From the NCBI RefSeq assembly GCF_000243675.2, contig NZ_AHMM02000015.1:124001-188000 (forward strand): DNA of 64,000 nt, read 5' to 3'. Within the stretch, counting starts at the first letter, position 1; each line of letters begins with the position of its first letter. Shown here piece by piece: positions 37,422-48,513 of the stretch. Position numbers and translations under genes: made by a program. Source of the DNA: Leptospira inadai serovar Lyme str. 10 (lineage in GTDB: Bacteria > Spirochaetota > Leptospiria > Leptospirales > Leptospiraceae). Under the pieces are notes generated by a model. It was not told where the DNA came from. It did no database searches and saw only the letters and a list, made by a program, of their open reading frames with translations.

Positions 37422-38654
37422 TTACGGGTGAGACGGTTGATGCCCCGGTTGAATGGCCAATTTGGTTTCATCGGCTCCGTCCTTCAGTTTCGGATCCAAA
37501 GACGATTTACGTGCCAGCTTCAGTTCTCTCAGAACCGCTTCCTCCTTTTCCCGAGCCACTAGTTTATCCCGGGATTGTACGGAAGCTTTGACCGATTCCA
37601 ATACGGATGCAAGAAGGACCTCGGAGGGTTTATCCCAAATCGCGGAAGTGATTACTACGACGATTTTTCGATGAGGAATCACGTAGATGAATTGTCCGCC
37701 CTTTCCGGTGGCCATGAACGTCGACTTCCCCTCGAATTCATGAAGCCACCAATGCAATCCGTACCGGTGCTCTACACCCGGCTCCAGAGTCCAAGCGATC
37801 CATTCAGGACGTAAAATCTGTTTTCCGTGCCACTTGCCGCCTTCTAAATAGAGTTGCCCCAGTTTGGCCATGTCGATCGCTCTCAGTCTAAGGCCGAATC
37901 CTCCGGTTTGCCGTCCCGAGGAGGCCGTATACCATTCCTCTCCCCGAATTCCTAACCAGGAAAAAGCGGTATTCTTTGCGTATTCGTATAGGCTCTTACC
38001 CGATTTTGCTTCCAAATAACCCGCGGCCAGCTGCGAATCTCCGTTGGAATATTCGAATTTCGTGCCGGGTGGCGATGATAAGGACGGTTCCCAAGCGACT
38101 GCTAACGGATCGGCATCCGTTCGAATCTCTTCTTTCTTCGGAAAGGAATCCCAGCCCATTCCCGAACTCATCCGAAGCGCGTCCTTTAATCGGATGGATT
38201 CCTTTCCCGCCAGCTCGGATGGAAGAATTCCAGGAAGGTTTTCTTCCGCCCTTGCCAAACTTTCATCCAGATTCACCCCGCAAGAGTTGCTGTAGCAAAT
38301 ACCAAGTAAAAGAGAGAGCATGGACTTGGTGACCGAATACATATTATGATTATGATTTCGAGATATTCCACCTGCGTATCTTTCCCAAATAAGATTTCCG
38401 TCTTTGAGAATTAGCAAGGAGCGAACCTCTGTTTTTTCCTTTCTCAACTTTTGGGAATATTCGACTAAAGGTTTGGAATCCATTCCGGCTTCCTCGGGAA
38501 AATGAACCGGGAATCCCTCTGCCGGAGTTCTATCCAATGTTCCGGGATGTTCCCAAGTAACTCCATCGGGAAGCTTGACCCATCCCCAAGCAAGGGCGCT
38601 ACAATTCGAAAAAGCGATAAGAGAAACTATCGTTATAAAAATCTTAAAACGCAA
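37422..38654 (-). CDS. Serine hydrolase, class C beta-lactamase-like lipoprotein
   Basis: A 410-residue protein starting at TTG. The leader RFKIFITIVSLIAFSNC has a lipobox FSNC. The catalytic Ser107-x-x-Lys110 lies in MYSVTKSML, and the YSN motif in FEYSNGDSQLA supplies the Tyr. The third motif near the C-terminus reads TGKGGQFIYV. Family members include esterases, D-aminopeptidases and penicillin-binding proteins, so antibiotic hydrolysis should not be assumed. The start overlaps the end of the small upstream gene by 11 bp. Confidence 0.87.
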   Translation of the reverse strand: MRFKIFITIVSLIAFSNCSALAWGWVKLPDGVTWEHPGTLDRTPAEGFPVHFPEEAGMDSKPLVEYSQKLRKEKTEVRSLLILKDGNLIWERYAGGISRNHNHNMYSVTKSMLSLLLGICYSNSCGVNLDESLARAEENLPGILPSELAGKESIRLKDALRMSSGMGWDSFPKKEEIRTDADPLAVAWEPSLSSPPGTKFEYSNGDSQLAAGYLEAKSGKSLYEYAKNTAFSWLGIRGEEWYTASSGRQTGGFGLRLRAIDMAKLGQLYLEGGKWHGKQILRPEWIAWTLEPGVEHRYGLHWWLHEFEGKSTFMATGKGGQFIYVIPHRKIVVVITSAIWDKPSEVLLASVLESVKASVQSRDKLVAREKEEAVLRELKLARKSSLDPKLKDGADETKLAIQPGHQPSHP

Positions 38655-39018
38655 AATCGAATTCCATCCTTACTTTTTCCAAAATGTATCTTTCGGAGAT
38701 CCTAACGAAAGACCTTTCAAGTTGCAATCCAATTGGACGGATCGTCGGGAAATATTTTTCCAAAATTTTTCCGGGAAAAACCGAGAAAGTCGAAGCCTCC
38801 GATTGTTTAACTAAATGTCCCATTGCGGTCTCTAACGAGGGGAAGGCGAAAAGTTGCGAGCGATTAGAATTCGTCCCGCTAAAATATTCCCTCAATCCTT
38901 TAGACCGTCGATCCGTTCCGTTGATAATTTTCTTTTCGGAAGAGTAAGTCCGATCTTTTAGTCGTATTAAACGAATCTTTTCTTGCAGGAAGCGAAATAG
39001 TTTAGAGTCTGGAGTCAT
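38644..39018 (-). CDS. Hypothetical protein, 124 residues
   Basis: The frame begins MTPDSKLFRFLQEKIRLIRL. Its codon use matches neighbouring genes, and its stop overlaps the start of the serine hydrolase gene, which suggests translational coupling. The product is basic, with no signal peptide and no domain that I recognise. Its ATG shares the palindromic CATG with the start of the divergent gene at 39017. The opposite strand is also open over part of this stretch, so I keep confidence moderate. Confidence 0.5.
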   Translation of the reverse strand: MTPDSKLFRFLQEKIRLIRLKDRTYSSEKKIINGTDRRSKGLREYFSGTNSNRSQLFAFPSLETAMGHLVKQSEASTFSVFPGKILEKYFPTIRPIGLQLERSFVRISERYILEKVRMEFDFAF

Positions 39019-39520
39019 GTCTTCCTCATTCTCGCTCAAGGGTAAGAGAGTGTTTCTCCTCGCGGCTTTTCTTTTCTCGCTTTCTCACTGTTTTTTCGCC
39101 GTTGATTGGAGCCGAGGTGCGGGGCCGAAAGGAAAAGAAAGAGCCGTCCTACAAGACGTTCCCGATACGGACGAGGCCAATCTTTCGCACGAAGAACTGA
39201 AGAGAGCCGGTAAGAAGCCGATCTTTAAGAGCGAAGAGGAAAGGCGATTATTCGAAGTTATGTCCGCTGAAGGCGGCGATTCTAAAACCGCAAAAAATTG
39301 CACGGTCCTCTATAATAGCTGCAAAGATAAATGCTGGAAGGAATTTCCGATCCCCAGCGTCGAAACCGTTTTTACCGCGATCAGCGTGGATAGAAAAAGA
39401 TGGAACTGCGTAGGAACATGCCAGAACGTTTGCAACCACTTTGATCCTGCCTCCTCGGGCGGCTCCATGCCGAACTCGGGAAAGGGAAATTACGCCAATC
39501 CGAATGCGCCTAGATATTGA
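39017..39520 (+). CDS. Putative Cys-rich lipoprotein
   Basis: A protein of 167 residues. A basic start and hydrophobic leader end at FSLSHC, an acceptable lipobox. The mature part is charged, then has a cluster of Cys: NCTVLYNSCKDKCWKE and WNCVGTCQNVCNHF, paired as CxxxxxxCxxxC and CxxxCxxxC. These suggest disulfides in the periplasm. No family recognised. Confidence 0.65.
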   Translation: MSSSFSLKGKRVFLLAAFLFSLSHCFFAVDWSRGAGPKGKERAVLQDVPDTDEANLSHEELKRAGKKPIFKSEEERRLFEVMSAEGGDSKTAKNCTVLYNSCKDKCWKEFPIPSVETVFTAISVDRKRWNCVGTCQNVCNHFDPASSGGSMPNSGKGNYANPNAPRY

Positions 39521-39625
39521 TCGGCCCACCTTACTTTAATCGTTTTTAAACCTTCACTCGATCCCCTTGAGAAAGAGTGGACAAACTTGGGCGAGAGCGT
39601 AATTTCCTTCCTTTCGGAGGAAAGA

Positions 39626-39955
39626 ATGTCATCCCAAGAAATTCTCGTTTTTACTACGCTCGCTGACCGTGATTTGGCCGAAGAGTATATCGCAGAAATG
39701 CTCCAACAAGGAATTATCGTCAGCGGCACGATTTTTCCGGAAGTCGCACTTCTTTATCAATGGGAAGGGAAACTAACGATCGATTCGGAAAATAAACTTC
39801 TTTTAAAAGCTAAGGCGGAACATTATCCCGCGATCGAAGAATTCATTATGAAAAAACATCCTTATTTGGCTCCCGAAATCATACGCTTGGACGTTAGCTT
39901 CGGTTCCGATAAGTTTAAATCTTTTATAAAAGAAAAAATCGCCAAAGGCGGTTGA
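39626..39955 (+). CDS. cutA: CutA-like divalent cation tolerance protein
   Basis: I start at the ATG at 39626 because cggaggaaag, an excellent ribosome binding site, precedes it; the frame is open 13 codons further. The 109 residues match the CutA1 fold: EILVFTTLADRDLAEEYIAEMLQQ, then the Y-W-x-G-K segment YQWEGKLTIDSENKLLLKAK and a C-terminal EIIRLDVSFGSDKFKSFI. CutA forms very stable trimers; its role in copper tolerance is disputed. Confidence 0.87.
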   Translation: MSSQEILVFTTLADRDLAEEYIAEMLQQGIIVSGTIFPEVALLYQWEGKLTIDSENKLLLKAKAEHYPAIEEFIMKKHPYLAPEIIRLDVSFGSDKFKSFIKEKIAKGG

Positions 39956-40002
39956 GCCTCCGATAAATCCAAGGAGCAGAGCACTTCGCGAATCCTCTAG
40001 GA

Positions 40003-40165
40003 TTATTCGAATTTGATCAAAAAGGAATCTTCGGTTCCGCCGGAATCCGATTGGCCGAATAAGGAAGCGCCGGTATAACCGGTTCCAAACAAGTTTCCGG
40101 GGAAATCGACGGAAATACCGGTGGCATTCGTATTCGCTCCGGCGCCTAAAAGTTTTATCCGCTTT
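40003..40165 (-). pseudogene. Remnant of an SBBP-type beta-propeller repeat protein
   Basis: The C-terminal part of a minus-strand frame reads IKLLGAGANTNATGISVDFP, then GNLFGTGYTGASLFGQSDSG and EDSFLIKFE. This matches one SBBP repeat (LG-GANT-A-GI-D-GN-VTGYT-G) common in leptospiral exported propellers. Only this last repeat remains; upstream the similarity stops at the rhomboid gene end (40181). It is probably the tail of a deleted gene. Confidence 0.55.
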
Positions 40166-40180
40166 ATGAACGATACCGAA

Positions 40181-40780
40181 TCATTGGAATATCGCAAGTA
40201 TATAGCGAAAAAAATTAAATAGCGAATCCGGCTTAACGAAAATTGCAAAAGCAATTCCGGCCAACGCTCCGTAAAGATGCGCATCGTGATTCACTCCGTC
40301 CTGCGCCTTTTTCGAAGCATAATACGTATAACCCAGATAGGCTAATGCAAAAATCGGTGCCGGTATCGGGATTGGAATCAAAAACATATATATGCTGGAC
40401 TGAGGATAAAATAGAACAGAGGCGAATACGATTCCGGAAGTTCCACCGGATGCGCCCAAAGTTCCGTAAGCCGGATTATCCTTATTTTTGAGAAGAGACA
40501 CTCCGCTCGCGGCTAAAATCGCGGCGAGATAAATCCCTACAAAACCTAAGCCTCCGATCGTATATTCCACGGCGGGACCGAAGAAATACAGAGTGATCAT
40601 ATTAAACATCAAGTGGAAAATATCCGAATGCAGGAAGGCGCTCGTTATCAGCGTATAATATCGTCCCTGCCTTGAATCTCGAAACGGCCGCAATAGAAAT
40701 TTCTCCAGAAGTTCCGGGTTGCCCATTAACGCGTACAAACTGAAAGCTGCGGTGATTCCGATCGTAATCTCGGTTAGCAT
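40181..40780 (-). CDS. Rhomboid family intramembrane serine protease
   Basis: A protein of 199 residues with six membrane helices. Catalytic Ser111 lies in GASGGTSG, and the matching His168 is in NHDAHLYGALAG. The oxyanion residues His56 and Asn60 are in HSDIFHLMFNM. This is the minimal six-helix bacterial form. It starts 16 bp after uvrB and is probably co-transcribed with it. The substrate is unknown. Confidence 0.9.
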   Translation of the reverse strand: MLTEITIGITAAFSLYALMGNPELLEKFLLRPFRDSRQGRYYTLITSAFLHSDIFHLMFNMITLYFFGPAVEYTIGGLGFVGIYLAAILAASGVSLLKNKDNPAYGTLGASGGTSGIVFASVLFYPQSSIYMFLIPIPIPAPIFALAYLGYTYYASKKAQDGVNHDAHLYGALAGIAFAIFVKPDSLFNFFRYILAIFQ

Positions 40781-40796
40781 TTTATATTCTCTCTTA

Positions 40797-42776
<1,980 letters not shown>

Positions 42777-42842
42777 ACCGTTTCCTCTTGGTTAGAATCC
42801 GCCGGGACAGAAATGTTTTCTATTTTGAAAAACTTTAGGAAT

Positions 42843-43511
42843 CTAAGAAAGATTTTTCTCGGCCATAAAGAGGGCCTGCTTGCGTTCCTCTAAAATTTCT
42901 AGATCCATTTTATCAAATAGCTTTTGCATTACCATCATGCCGCGCATCAAAGTCGCAGTGGAAGAGAATTTTCCTCTTTCGATATCTTCTTCGATATTCA
43001 AGTCTCTCAGGTTATTGACCAGCCGAATTTTAAAAAGCCCGTTCCTTTCTATTCCGTAAGAGACTTCGACCGTCCCTCCGTCCCCGTATTTCACGGCATT
43101 TTCGACGGCCTCGATCGATCCGATCGTGAGGTCGACGATCAAATCTTCGTTAACCCCGTTTTCACGTAGAAAAGTCTCGAGCCTGCTTCGAACATATTGC
43201 ATGGGCTGGAACTCCGTTTTTCCGAGAAAAACGTACTCTTCTTTTTTAACGGCTTTTTTGCGTAGAGTGGATTCGGGAGAAAGCGAATATTCTCGCGGAT
43301 CGAATTTTCCTCTGACTGCCTCCTTGGAAGCAACCAAGGTATCAAGAATTTGGGGAATCCAATCCGGATGGATTTTAGGATCTTCTCGGAATCGTCGCAC
43401 GACATCCATTCGGATCCAGGCGTGAAAATCCTGGGAATTTCCTACTAAACCGTTTGCTAGGAGATCCCTTATTCGGGCCTCGATCTCTCCTAGGGAAAAG
43501 GACATTCCCAT
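42843..43511 (-). CDS. HATPase-domain protein, RsbW/anti-sigma kinase-like
   Basis: A protein of 222 residues; an alternative ATG lies two codons in. The C-terminal 120 residues have the GHKL ATPase fold: N box GSIEAVENAVKYGDGG and later IEEDIERGKFSSTATLMRGMMVM as the lid region. There is no HisKA, so this is not a histidine kinase but resembles anti-sigma or phosphatase-linked serine kinases. The N-terminal 100 residues are unique. It lies 66 bp upstream of uvrB on the same strand. Confidence 0.75.
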   Translation of the reverse strand: MGMSFSLGEIEARIRDLLANGLVGNSQDFHAWIRMDVVRRFREDPKIHPDWIPQILDTLVASKEAVRGKFDPREYSLSPESTLRKKAVKKEEYVFLGKTEFQPMQYVRSRLETFLRENGVNEDLIVDLTIGSIEAVENAVKYGDGGTVEVSYGIERNGLFKIRLVNNLRDLNIEEDIERGKFSSTATLMRGMMVMQKLFDKMDLEILEERKQALFMAEKNLS

Positions 43512-43992
43512 ATTTTTCCATAGGATCGTTTTTTAAAATGAATGTAAATCTGATTTTTAGAAAACGACCGCAAACTGCTTCCGAGAAACCGGTCATTGTT
43601 TTTTTCTCGAACCGTTTTCCGCAGGATTTTTGCGGGTAAAAACCCCTTGTTCCAAATTCGATCCAACTGCTTTCGGTTTTTGCCGGAAGCACCGGCTCAT
43701 CAATTCGTTCTTTTATTACGGAATGTTTTCCGAGTTCAAAGTCGTCCGAATATAAGCAACATTCTTCTATTAACTTCGTCGAATATTGTTTTTACCGGCA
43801 TTCAATCCGTAAAATTAAGAGTGTTCGCTCCGGTGATTTCCCGTCCCGAACTTCGACGTCCAATACCTTTTTTTTGAAGCAAGTCATACGAATGTCGATC
43901 ATACGAGAAAAGAAATCGTCGCTTTGTTCCATCCTGAACAATCCAGGTCTTTTGCGTGGCCTCGAAACCTTATTTTATCTTTGAAAATTTCC
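43512..43992. other. Intergenic region with no recognised feature
   Basis: About 480 bp between two minus-strand genes. Short open frames exist on both strands but none has a ribosome binding site or recognisable sequence. No repeat copy, tRNA or strong hairpin is seen. Confidence 0.5.
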
Positions 43993-44454
43993 TTACCATT
44001 TTCTCACCTGTCGTAAGACTTCGTACGCGACGATTGCGACCGCATTGCTCAGGTTCAGGCATCTGCAATCTTCTTCCATAGGAATTCGGATCACATGACC
44101 TACATCGGCTGATTTCATAATTTCGGGAGGAAGTCCCGAAGTTTCGTTACCGAATAAGAGAGTATCATCCGGTCCGTAATTCGGCTTCGTGTAGGAAGTC
44201 ACTCCCTTTGTGGAAATTAAATAAAGGTCAGATCTCGGAGGAAAGTCCGCACGAAATTCTTCCCAAGTGGAATGCAGAGTCAATTTTACCTTGTCCCAAT
44301 AATCCAATCCTGCACGTCTAGCGGCCTTTTCGGAAAGTTCGAACGCAGGTTCTCCCACGATATGCAGCTCCGCTCCCAACGCGACACAGAGTCTAGCGAT
44401 ATTACCGGTGTTAGGCGGAATCTCCGGCCGGTACAAAGCGATACGGAGAGCCAT
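43993..44454 (-). CDS. trmL: tRNA (cytidine(34)-2'-O)-methyltransferase
   Basis: A protein of 153 residues, a minimal SPOUT methyltransferase. It starts with ALYRPEIPPNTGNIARLCVA. The knot region is seen in LLFGNETSGLPPEIM and IRIPMEEDCRCLNLSNAVAIVAYE. It methylates the wobble base of tRNA-Leu isoacceptors using AdoMet. It begins 5 bp after the S1-domain gene and is the last gene of a three-gene unit. Confidence 0.95.
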   Translation of the reverse strand: MALRIALYRPEIPPNTGNIARLCVALGAELHIVGEPAFELSEKAARRAGLDYWDKVKLTLHSTWEEFRADFPPRSDLYLISTKGVTSYTKPNYGPDDTLLFGNETSGLPPEIMKSADVGHVIRIPMEEDCRCLNLSNAVAIVAYEVLRQVRKW

Positions 44455-44459
44455 ATCTC

Positions 44460-45608
44460 TTACCCTTTTTTTTGGCCTTTATTTAAAGACTTGGCTAAGA
44501 TCGCGCCGAACGATCCGGTCGAGGAAGTCTCCTCGGACAAATAACCGCTATAGTTCAATCGATCCTGCACTTCTTTTGCCTTGGCCAAAGATAAGGAAAT
44601 TTGTCGTTTCGATAAATTCACTTCCATCACGAAAGCATCCACCTTGTCGCCCGGTTTGAAAATTTGCGATAAAGGAACGCGATTTAAAATTCCGCTTTCC
44701 CGATTGGGAACTAGACCGGAAAAATTCTCGTTCAGTTTTACGAACAATCCGAACGGCTTAATGCTTTCCACGACGCCGGAAACGAGGTCCCCTTCCTTAA
44801 ACGGAACGTTCTGAGCCCAAGGGTCCTTTAGAAAATCCTTAACCGTAAAACTATGCTTGTTTTCTTCCCAATCCAACTTTAACACTTTCGCATGGAGTAC
44901 CTGCCCTGGGTGAAAATCCAAAGTCAAATCGGTATTTTTTTTGAACGTCGCCTCCGATGCGGGAACAAGGGCCGTCAACCCGTCGGCTTCCACAATCAAT
45001 CCGAACGTGTGAACGGATTTAACCCTGCATGTTACGAACATACCCGGTTTCAACTCCCCTTTTAATACGGAGATCTTGGCCTCTTTCTCTTTATCGGCGA
45101 TTTTTTTCTGGGAGACGACTACCTTGCCCTTAGCCCCGACTTCCACCACAAGAAAGCGAACATATTTCCCGATCACGCTTCCCTGCTTACGAAGATCCGG
45201 GTCCAATTGTGAAAATGGACAAAATCCCGCGACTTCGCCTAACTTAACTTCGACGCCGGATTCGTTTTCACCTACAATATGCGCGAGTATCGGAATTTCG
45301 GAAGCCTGAGCGACGGAGATTAAATCCTTGTCCAAGGAATCTCCAAGCAAACAAGTCGTAAAGTATTGATCCCCTGAGGACTCTCGGAGAAAATATGCCT
45401 CGAATTCTTGGCCCGGTTTAGGAGGTTCGGGGAATTCTTCCGCGAGAACGATCCCGGAAATTCCCGTCCCCTTTGCCTTTATAAAAATATAATCCGATTT
45501 TGCGCTGCTTACGATGGCGGTCACTTTCGCACCCGGTTCAAGCGCGCCTTTCTTGCGGAAGCTTTCATCCAAAAGTTTTTCGAACAATTCTTTCTGGGAG
45601 TCTTTCAT
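44460..45608 (-). CDS. S1 RNA-binding domain protein (RpsA-like)
   Basis: A protein of 382 residues built of four S1-type OB folds. The clearest are KPGMFVTCRVKSVHTFGLIVEADG (about residue 188) and EGDLVSGVVESIKPFGLFVKL (about 275). The two N-terminal folds are more diverged. It is shorter than the six-repeat E. coli S1, so it could be the functional S1 or a separate RNA-binding factor. It lies between the amidohydrolase-like gene and trmL. Confidence 0.85.
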   Translation of the reverse strand: MKDSQKELFEKLLDESFRKKGALEPGAKVTAIVSSAKSDYIFIKAKGTGISGIVLAEEFPEPPKPGQEFEAYFLRESSGDQYFTTCLLGDSLDKDLISVAQASEIPILAHIVGENESGVEVKLGEVAGFCPFSQLDPDLRKQGSVIGKYVRFLVVEVGAKGKVVVSQKKIADKEKEAKISVLKGELKPGMFVTCRVKSVHTFGLIVEADGLTALVPASEATFKKNTDLTLDFHPGQVLHAKVLKLDWEENKHSFTVKDFLKDPWAQNVPFKEGDLVSGVVESIKPFGLFVKLNENFSGLVPNRESGILNRVPLSQIFKPGDKVDAFVMEVNLSKRQISLSLAKAKEVQDRLNYSGYLSEETSSTGSFGAILAKSLNKGQKKG

Positions 45609-45633
45609 ATTCTTCCTCTCTATATATTAAATC

Positions 45634-47010
45634 TCATCGACCGCGTTTAGAAGCCGGTTTCTTTGGCGGGAGTATTTCCGTCCTTTTACGTTCCGTTACA
45701 ACCGTCTGCAAGGAACGTAATTTTTCCCATCCGCTCAATGGATCCTCGCTAAAAACCAGGAATTGGGCCGATTTCCCCACGCGAATTTTGCCCTCATGCG
45801 CAGCTTCGAGGTAAGTACAGGTCGTTTCTGTGGCAGCGCGGAGAGCTTCCCTAGGACCTAATATTTCCGACAAGATGGATATCTCTTTCCAACCTCCGAT
45901 TCCAGGAAAGGTCAGATAATGGCCGGTGCCCGAAGCGAGCAAAATCCGTAAGGCCAGATTCTTTCGACCCTTCAGAAAGGCAAGATAGGAATCGTATTCT
46001 TTGTCCGCCTCAACCTTTTCCTTTTCCCCCAACGGAATCAGGGTCGCAATCCAATCGGGCGAAAAGGCCCTTTCCTTAAATCTTGGACTCCATGCCAGCA
46101 GTCGATTCCATTCCGCGGAAAAATCGGGAGTTCCTACCTGCTTTTGATTGTAGTACACTCCGAACATGGGCCCCCAATAAGATTGGACTAAATTTCTAGA
46201 CACCGGGGTTATCGAAGAAGTTTCCGGAATCGGATGATATAATATCGGCACGCCTGCGGACAATGCTTCCCAAGAGGCGAATTCTTCCCCAAAGGCCGAG
46301 ACCGCTAATTCCAGGCCTTTTTCTTCCGCCTGAGTTTTCATCCGATACAAAAGTTGTCCGTCGATTTGAAAGGGCTCTCCGGCATCATGACGCAAAAATA
46401 AATGCGCACGACCCGTCCCTCTATTCGAAACGGCTCGCATTGCATCTTCCTGATTGTGTAAAATTTTGTAACCGCTGAGTTTTGAACCTGCATTTCGAAG
46501 TTCGGCCGAATCCGCAATGAGTATCGGGGGGGAAGTAGAAATTCGCGGGAATTCGCCGGTTTTTCTTTTAGATCGAGCCAGATCTTCCACCCAGGAGGCA
46601 TCCGCAATACTTTGCAGAAAAACGAATCCGTGTAGAAGAAATGACCGAATATCTTCCTGCAGCTCGTTTTTGTCTTTTTGGCCGCCGATGGAGTTTGCCC
46701 CCAAAGTGACATGAGCATCGCAAAAACCGGGTAAAACAAAGGAAGGATTCTGGACGCTCGAGGAAGGAGCAATCTTCTCGACGAGTCCGTCTTTTACGAA
46801 TAGATCCACCGGTCCTCTGTATTCTAAAGAACCGGGCTCTATTACGAATACTCCCTTCCAACTCCAACTCTGGGCCTCGAGAACCGAGAACGAGCAGAAG
46901 AAGAGCCCCCAAAAAAAAGAATTTTTACAAAGAAAATAATAGGAGAGGACCTTTTTTGGGATGGCGAGTATGAGTCTCTTGACAAACAAATCGAGTTCCG
47001 GAAAGTTCAA
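45634..47010 (-). CDS. Exported amidohydrolase-like protein with degenerate metal site
   Basis: A frame of 458 residues from a TTG; the true start may be a later TTG at 46989, because the 5' end overlaps the divergent gene. A signal peptide ends near VLEAQS. The amidohydrolase layout is visible: VDLFVKDGLVEKIAP, VLPGFCDAHVTLG, a TIM-barrel body, then REALRAATETTCTYLEAAHEGKIRVGKSAQFLVFSEDPL. The HxH metal pair is HVT, the usual His in the V-x-A-H strand is Ser, and the GTD motif is GTG. Catalysis by the normal mechanism is unlikely. Confidence 0.78.
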   Translation of the reverse strand: MNFPELDLFVKRLILAIPKKVLSYYFLCKNSFFWGLFFCSFSVLEAQSWSWKGVFVIEPGSLEYRGPVDLFVKDGLVEKIAPSSSVQNPSFVLPGFCDAHVTLGANSIGGQKDKNELQEDIRSFLLHGFVFLQSIADASWVEDLARSKRKTGEFPRISTSPPILIADSAELRNAGSKLSGYKILHNQEDAMRAVSNRGTGRAHLFLRHDAGEPFQIDGQLLYRMKTQAEEKGLELAVSAFGEEFASWEALSAGVPILYHPIPETSSITPVSRNLVQSYWGPMFGVYYNQKQVGTPDFSAEWNRLLAWSPRFKERAFSPDWIATLIPLGEKEKVEADKEYDSYLAFLKGRKNLALRILLASGTGHYLTFPGIGGWKEISILSEILGPREALRAATETTCTYLEAAHEGKIRVGKSAQFLVFSEDPLSGWEKLRSLQTVVTERKRTEILPPKKPASKRGR

Positions 47011-47707
47011 GGTAATGGGTCAGGAAATCCGGGATATATCCGATAATATCCGGCTTACGGTAGAGAACGGAAGAATTCTATCCCTCAAAACACATAGGAT
47101 GACTCGATCCGTGGAAGAGCATATCCAGGAAGCGATCGAATTAATCCTGGACAAAGTTACGTATCCCACGCTCGTCCCTACGATTTATACTATCGTTAAA
47201 GAGTTATCGATCAACGCTTGTAAGGCAAACCAAAAAAGAATTTTCTTCGAGGAAAAAGGATACGATCTCTCGAATGCAACTCAGTATGTAAAAGGGGTTT
47301 CGGAATATCGACAATTATTTTCCGAAAGCATGGCGGAAGAGTTCGGCCAGAAAGCCAAAAAGAAAGGATATTACTGCTTGATCAGTTTCGATTACTCTAT
47401 GGACGGAATTCGCATCGAGGTGATCAATAACACTCCCGTCACTCCGCAGGAAGAAAAATCCCTAAGAGAAAAACTCGAAAAGGGAATGCAGTATGCGGAC
47501 ATAGCGCAATTCTACATGGATAATGCGGATAATACGGAAGGCGCAGGATTAGGATTGGCTTTGATTCTGATTATGTTGAAAGGGGAAGGAATCGATCCTT
47601 CTTTCTTTCGTATAGGAATCCGAAAAGAATCGACGATTGCTCGATTGGAAATTCCCCTGACTACAAACTTCAAGTCCGCTCGCGACAAGGATATCTCGCG
47701 CATATAA
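46961..47707 (+). CDS. HATPase (GHKL) domain protein
   Basis: A protein of 248 residues; later ATGs at 46970 and 47015 are possible starts. It has an N box, YTIVKELSINACKANQKRIF, and a G box, TEGAGLGLALILIMLKGEGID, but no phosphoacceptor domain. A long insert separates these. It could be a serine-kinase regulator or a kinase-like ATPase acting on a partner. The stop is directly followed by the ATG of the glycosyltransferase gene, so both are co-translated. Confidence 0.72.
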   Translation: MASMSLLTNKSSSGKFKVMGQEIRDISDNIRLTVENGRILSLKTHRMTRSVEEHIQEAIELILDKVTYPTLVPTIYTIVKELSINACKANQKRIFFEEKGYDLSNATQYVKGVSEYRQLFSESMAEEFGQKAKKKGYYCLISFDYSMDGIRIEVINNTPVTPQEEKSLREKLEKGMQYADIAQFYMDNADNTEGAGLGLALILIMLKGEGIDPSFFRIGIRKESTIARLEIPLTTNFKSARDKDISRI

Positions 47708-48487
47708 ATGCCCCTACCGATTTCCGCCTGCATCATAACGTTAAACGAAGAGGATAATATTTCTCGCTGCCTCGCATCTTTAAAATTCGCGGACGAGATC
47801 ATCGTTCTAGATTCGGGCTCGAGCGATAGAACCACGGAACTGGCAAAATCCTTCGGCGCGAAAATAGTCCGTCGAGAATTCGACGATTACGTATCTCAAA
47901 AAAATCATGTCGTATCTTTGGCAAAGAATAGCTGGATCTTAAGCGTGGATGCCGACGAGGAAATTTCGGCCAAATTGGAAAATGAAATTCGAGAGATATT
48001 GGGAGGAAGAGAGCCGGAAGAAGACGGATTTCTCATTCCTAGGCTTACCATGTACATGGGGAAATGGATTCGTCACGGAGGTTGGTATCCTAACTATCGA
48101 GTCCGTTTATTTAAGAAATCCAAGGGAAGATTCGTGGGAGGAAAAGTTCACGAATCGGTTCGTCTGGAAGGAAAAAAAAGGAAATTAAAAAATCCGGTAC
48201 TGCATTACTCGTATCAGAACTTGTTCGATCATGTGCATTTTATAAATCGGTATTCCGAACTTGCCGCAACGGAAAAATTCGCGAAAGGAAAACGCACGGG
48301 TCTTCTTTTCGCCTTTTTAAAAGCTTCTTATAAATCTTTCTGGATGTATTTCGTTCGCTGCGGGTTTCTGGACGGACGGCGAGGCTTTATCCTTGCAATC
48401 ATGGGATTTTATTATAATTTTCTAAAGTATACCAAGATATTTGAAATGACTTTAGCCGAAAAGAATCGAAAGCGACAGGAGAATTAA
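47708..48487 (+). CDS. Glycosyltransferase family 2, WaaE/KdtX-like
   Basis: A protein of 259 residues. The GT-A start ISACIITLNEEDNISRCLASL is followed by IIVLDSGSSDRTTELAK and the metal-binding VDADEE. The segment NYRVRLFKKSKGRFVGGKVHESV is typical of the LPS core GT2 group (WaaE), and a C-terminal helix probably contacts the membrane. It likely adds a sugar to lipopolysaccharide core. It begins immediately after the HATPase gene. Confidence 0.88.
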   Translation: MPLPISACIITLNEEDNISRCLASLKFADEIIVLDSGSSDRTTELAKSFGAKIVRREFDDYVSQKNHVVSLAKNSWILSVDADEEISAKLENEIREILGGREPEEDGFLIPRLTMYMGKWIRHGGWYPNYRVRLFKKSKGRFVGGKVHESVRLEGKKRKLKNPVLHYSYQNLFDHVHFINRYSELAATEKFAKGKRTGLLFAFLKASYKSFWMYFVRCGFLDGRRGFILAIMGFYYNFLKYTKIFEMTLAEKNRKRQEN

Positions 48488-48513
48488 AGGCGCTAAGAGG
48501 AAATCCTAGAATT

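Noticed and set aside
37422..38654. Beta-lactamase resistance gene
   Set aside because: The SxxK and YSN motifs define a broad serine hydrolase family with a lipoprotein signal; nothing points to antibiotic hydrolysis.
43596..43877. 93-codon plus-strand ORF in the gap before trmL
   Set aside because: No ribosome binding site, odd composition and no recognisable motif; likely chance.
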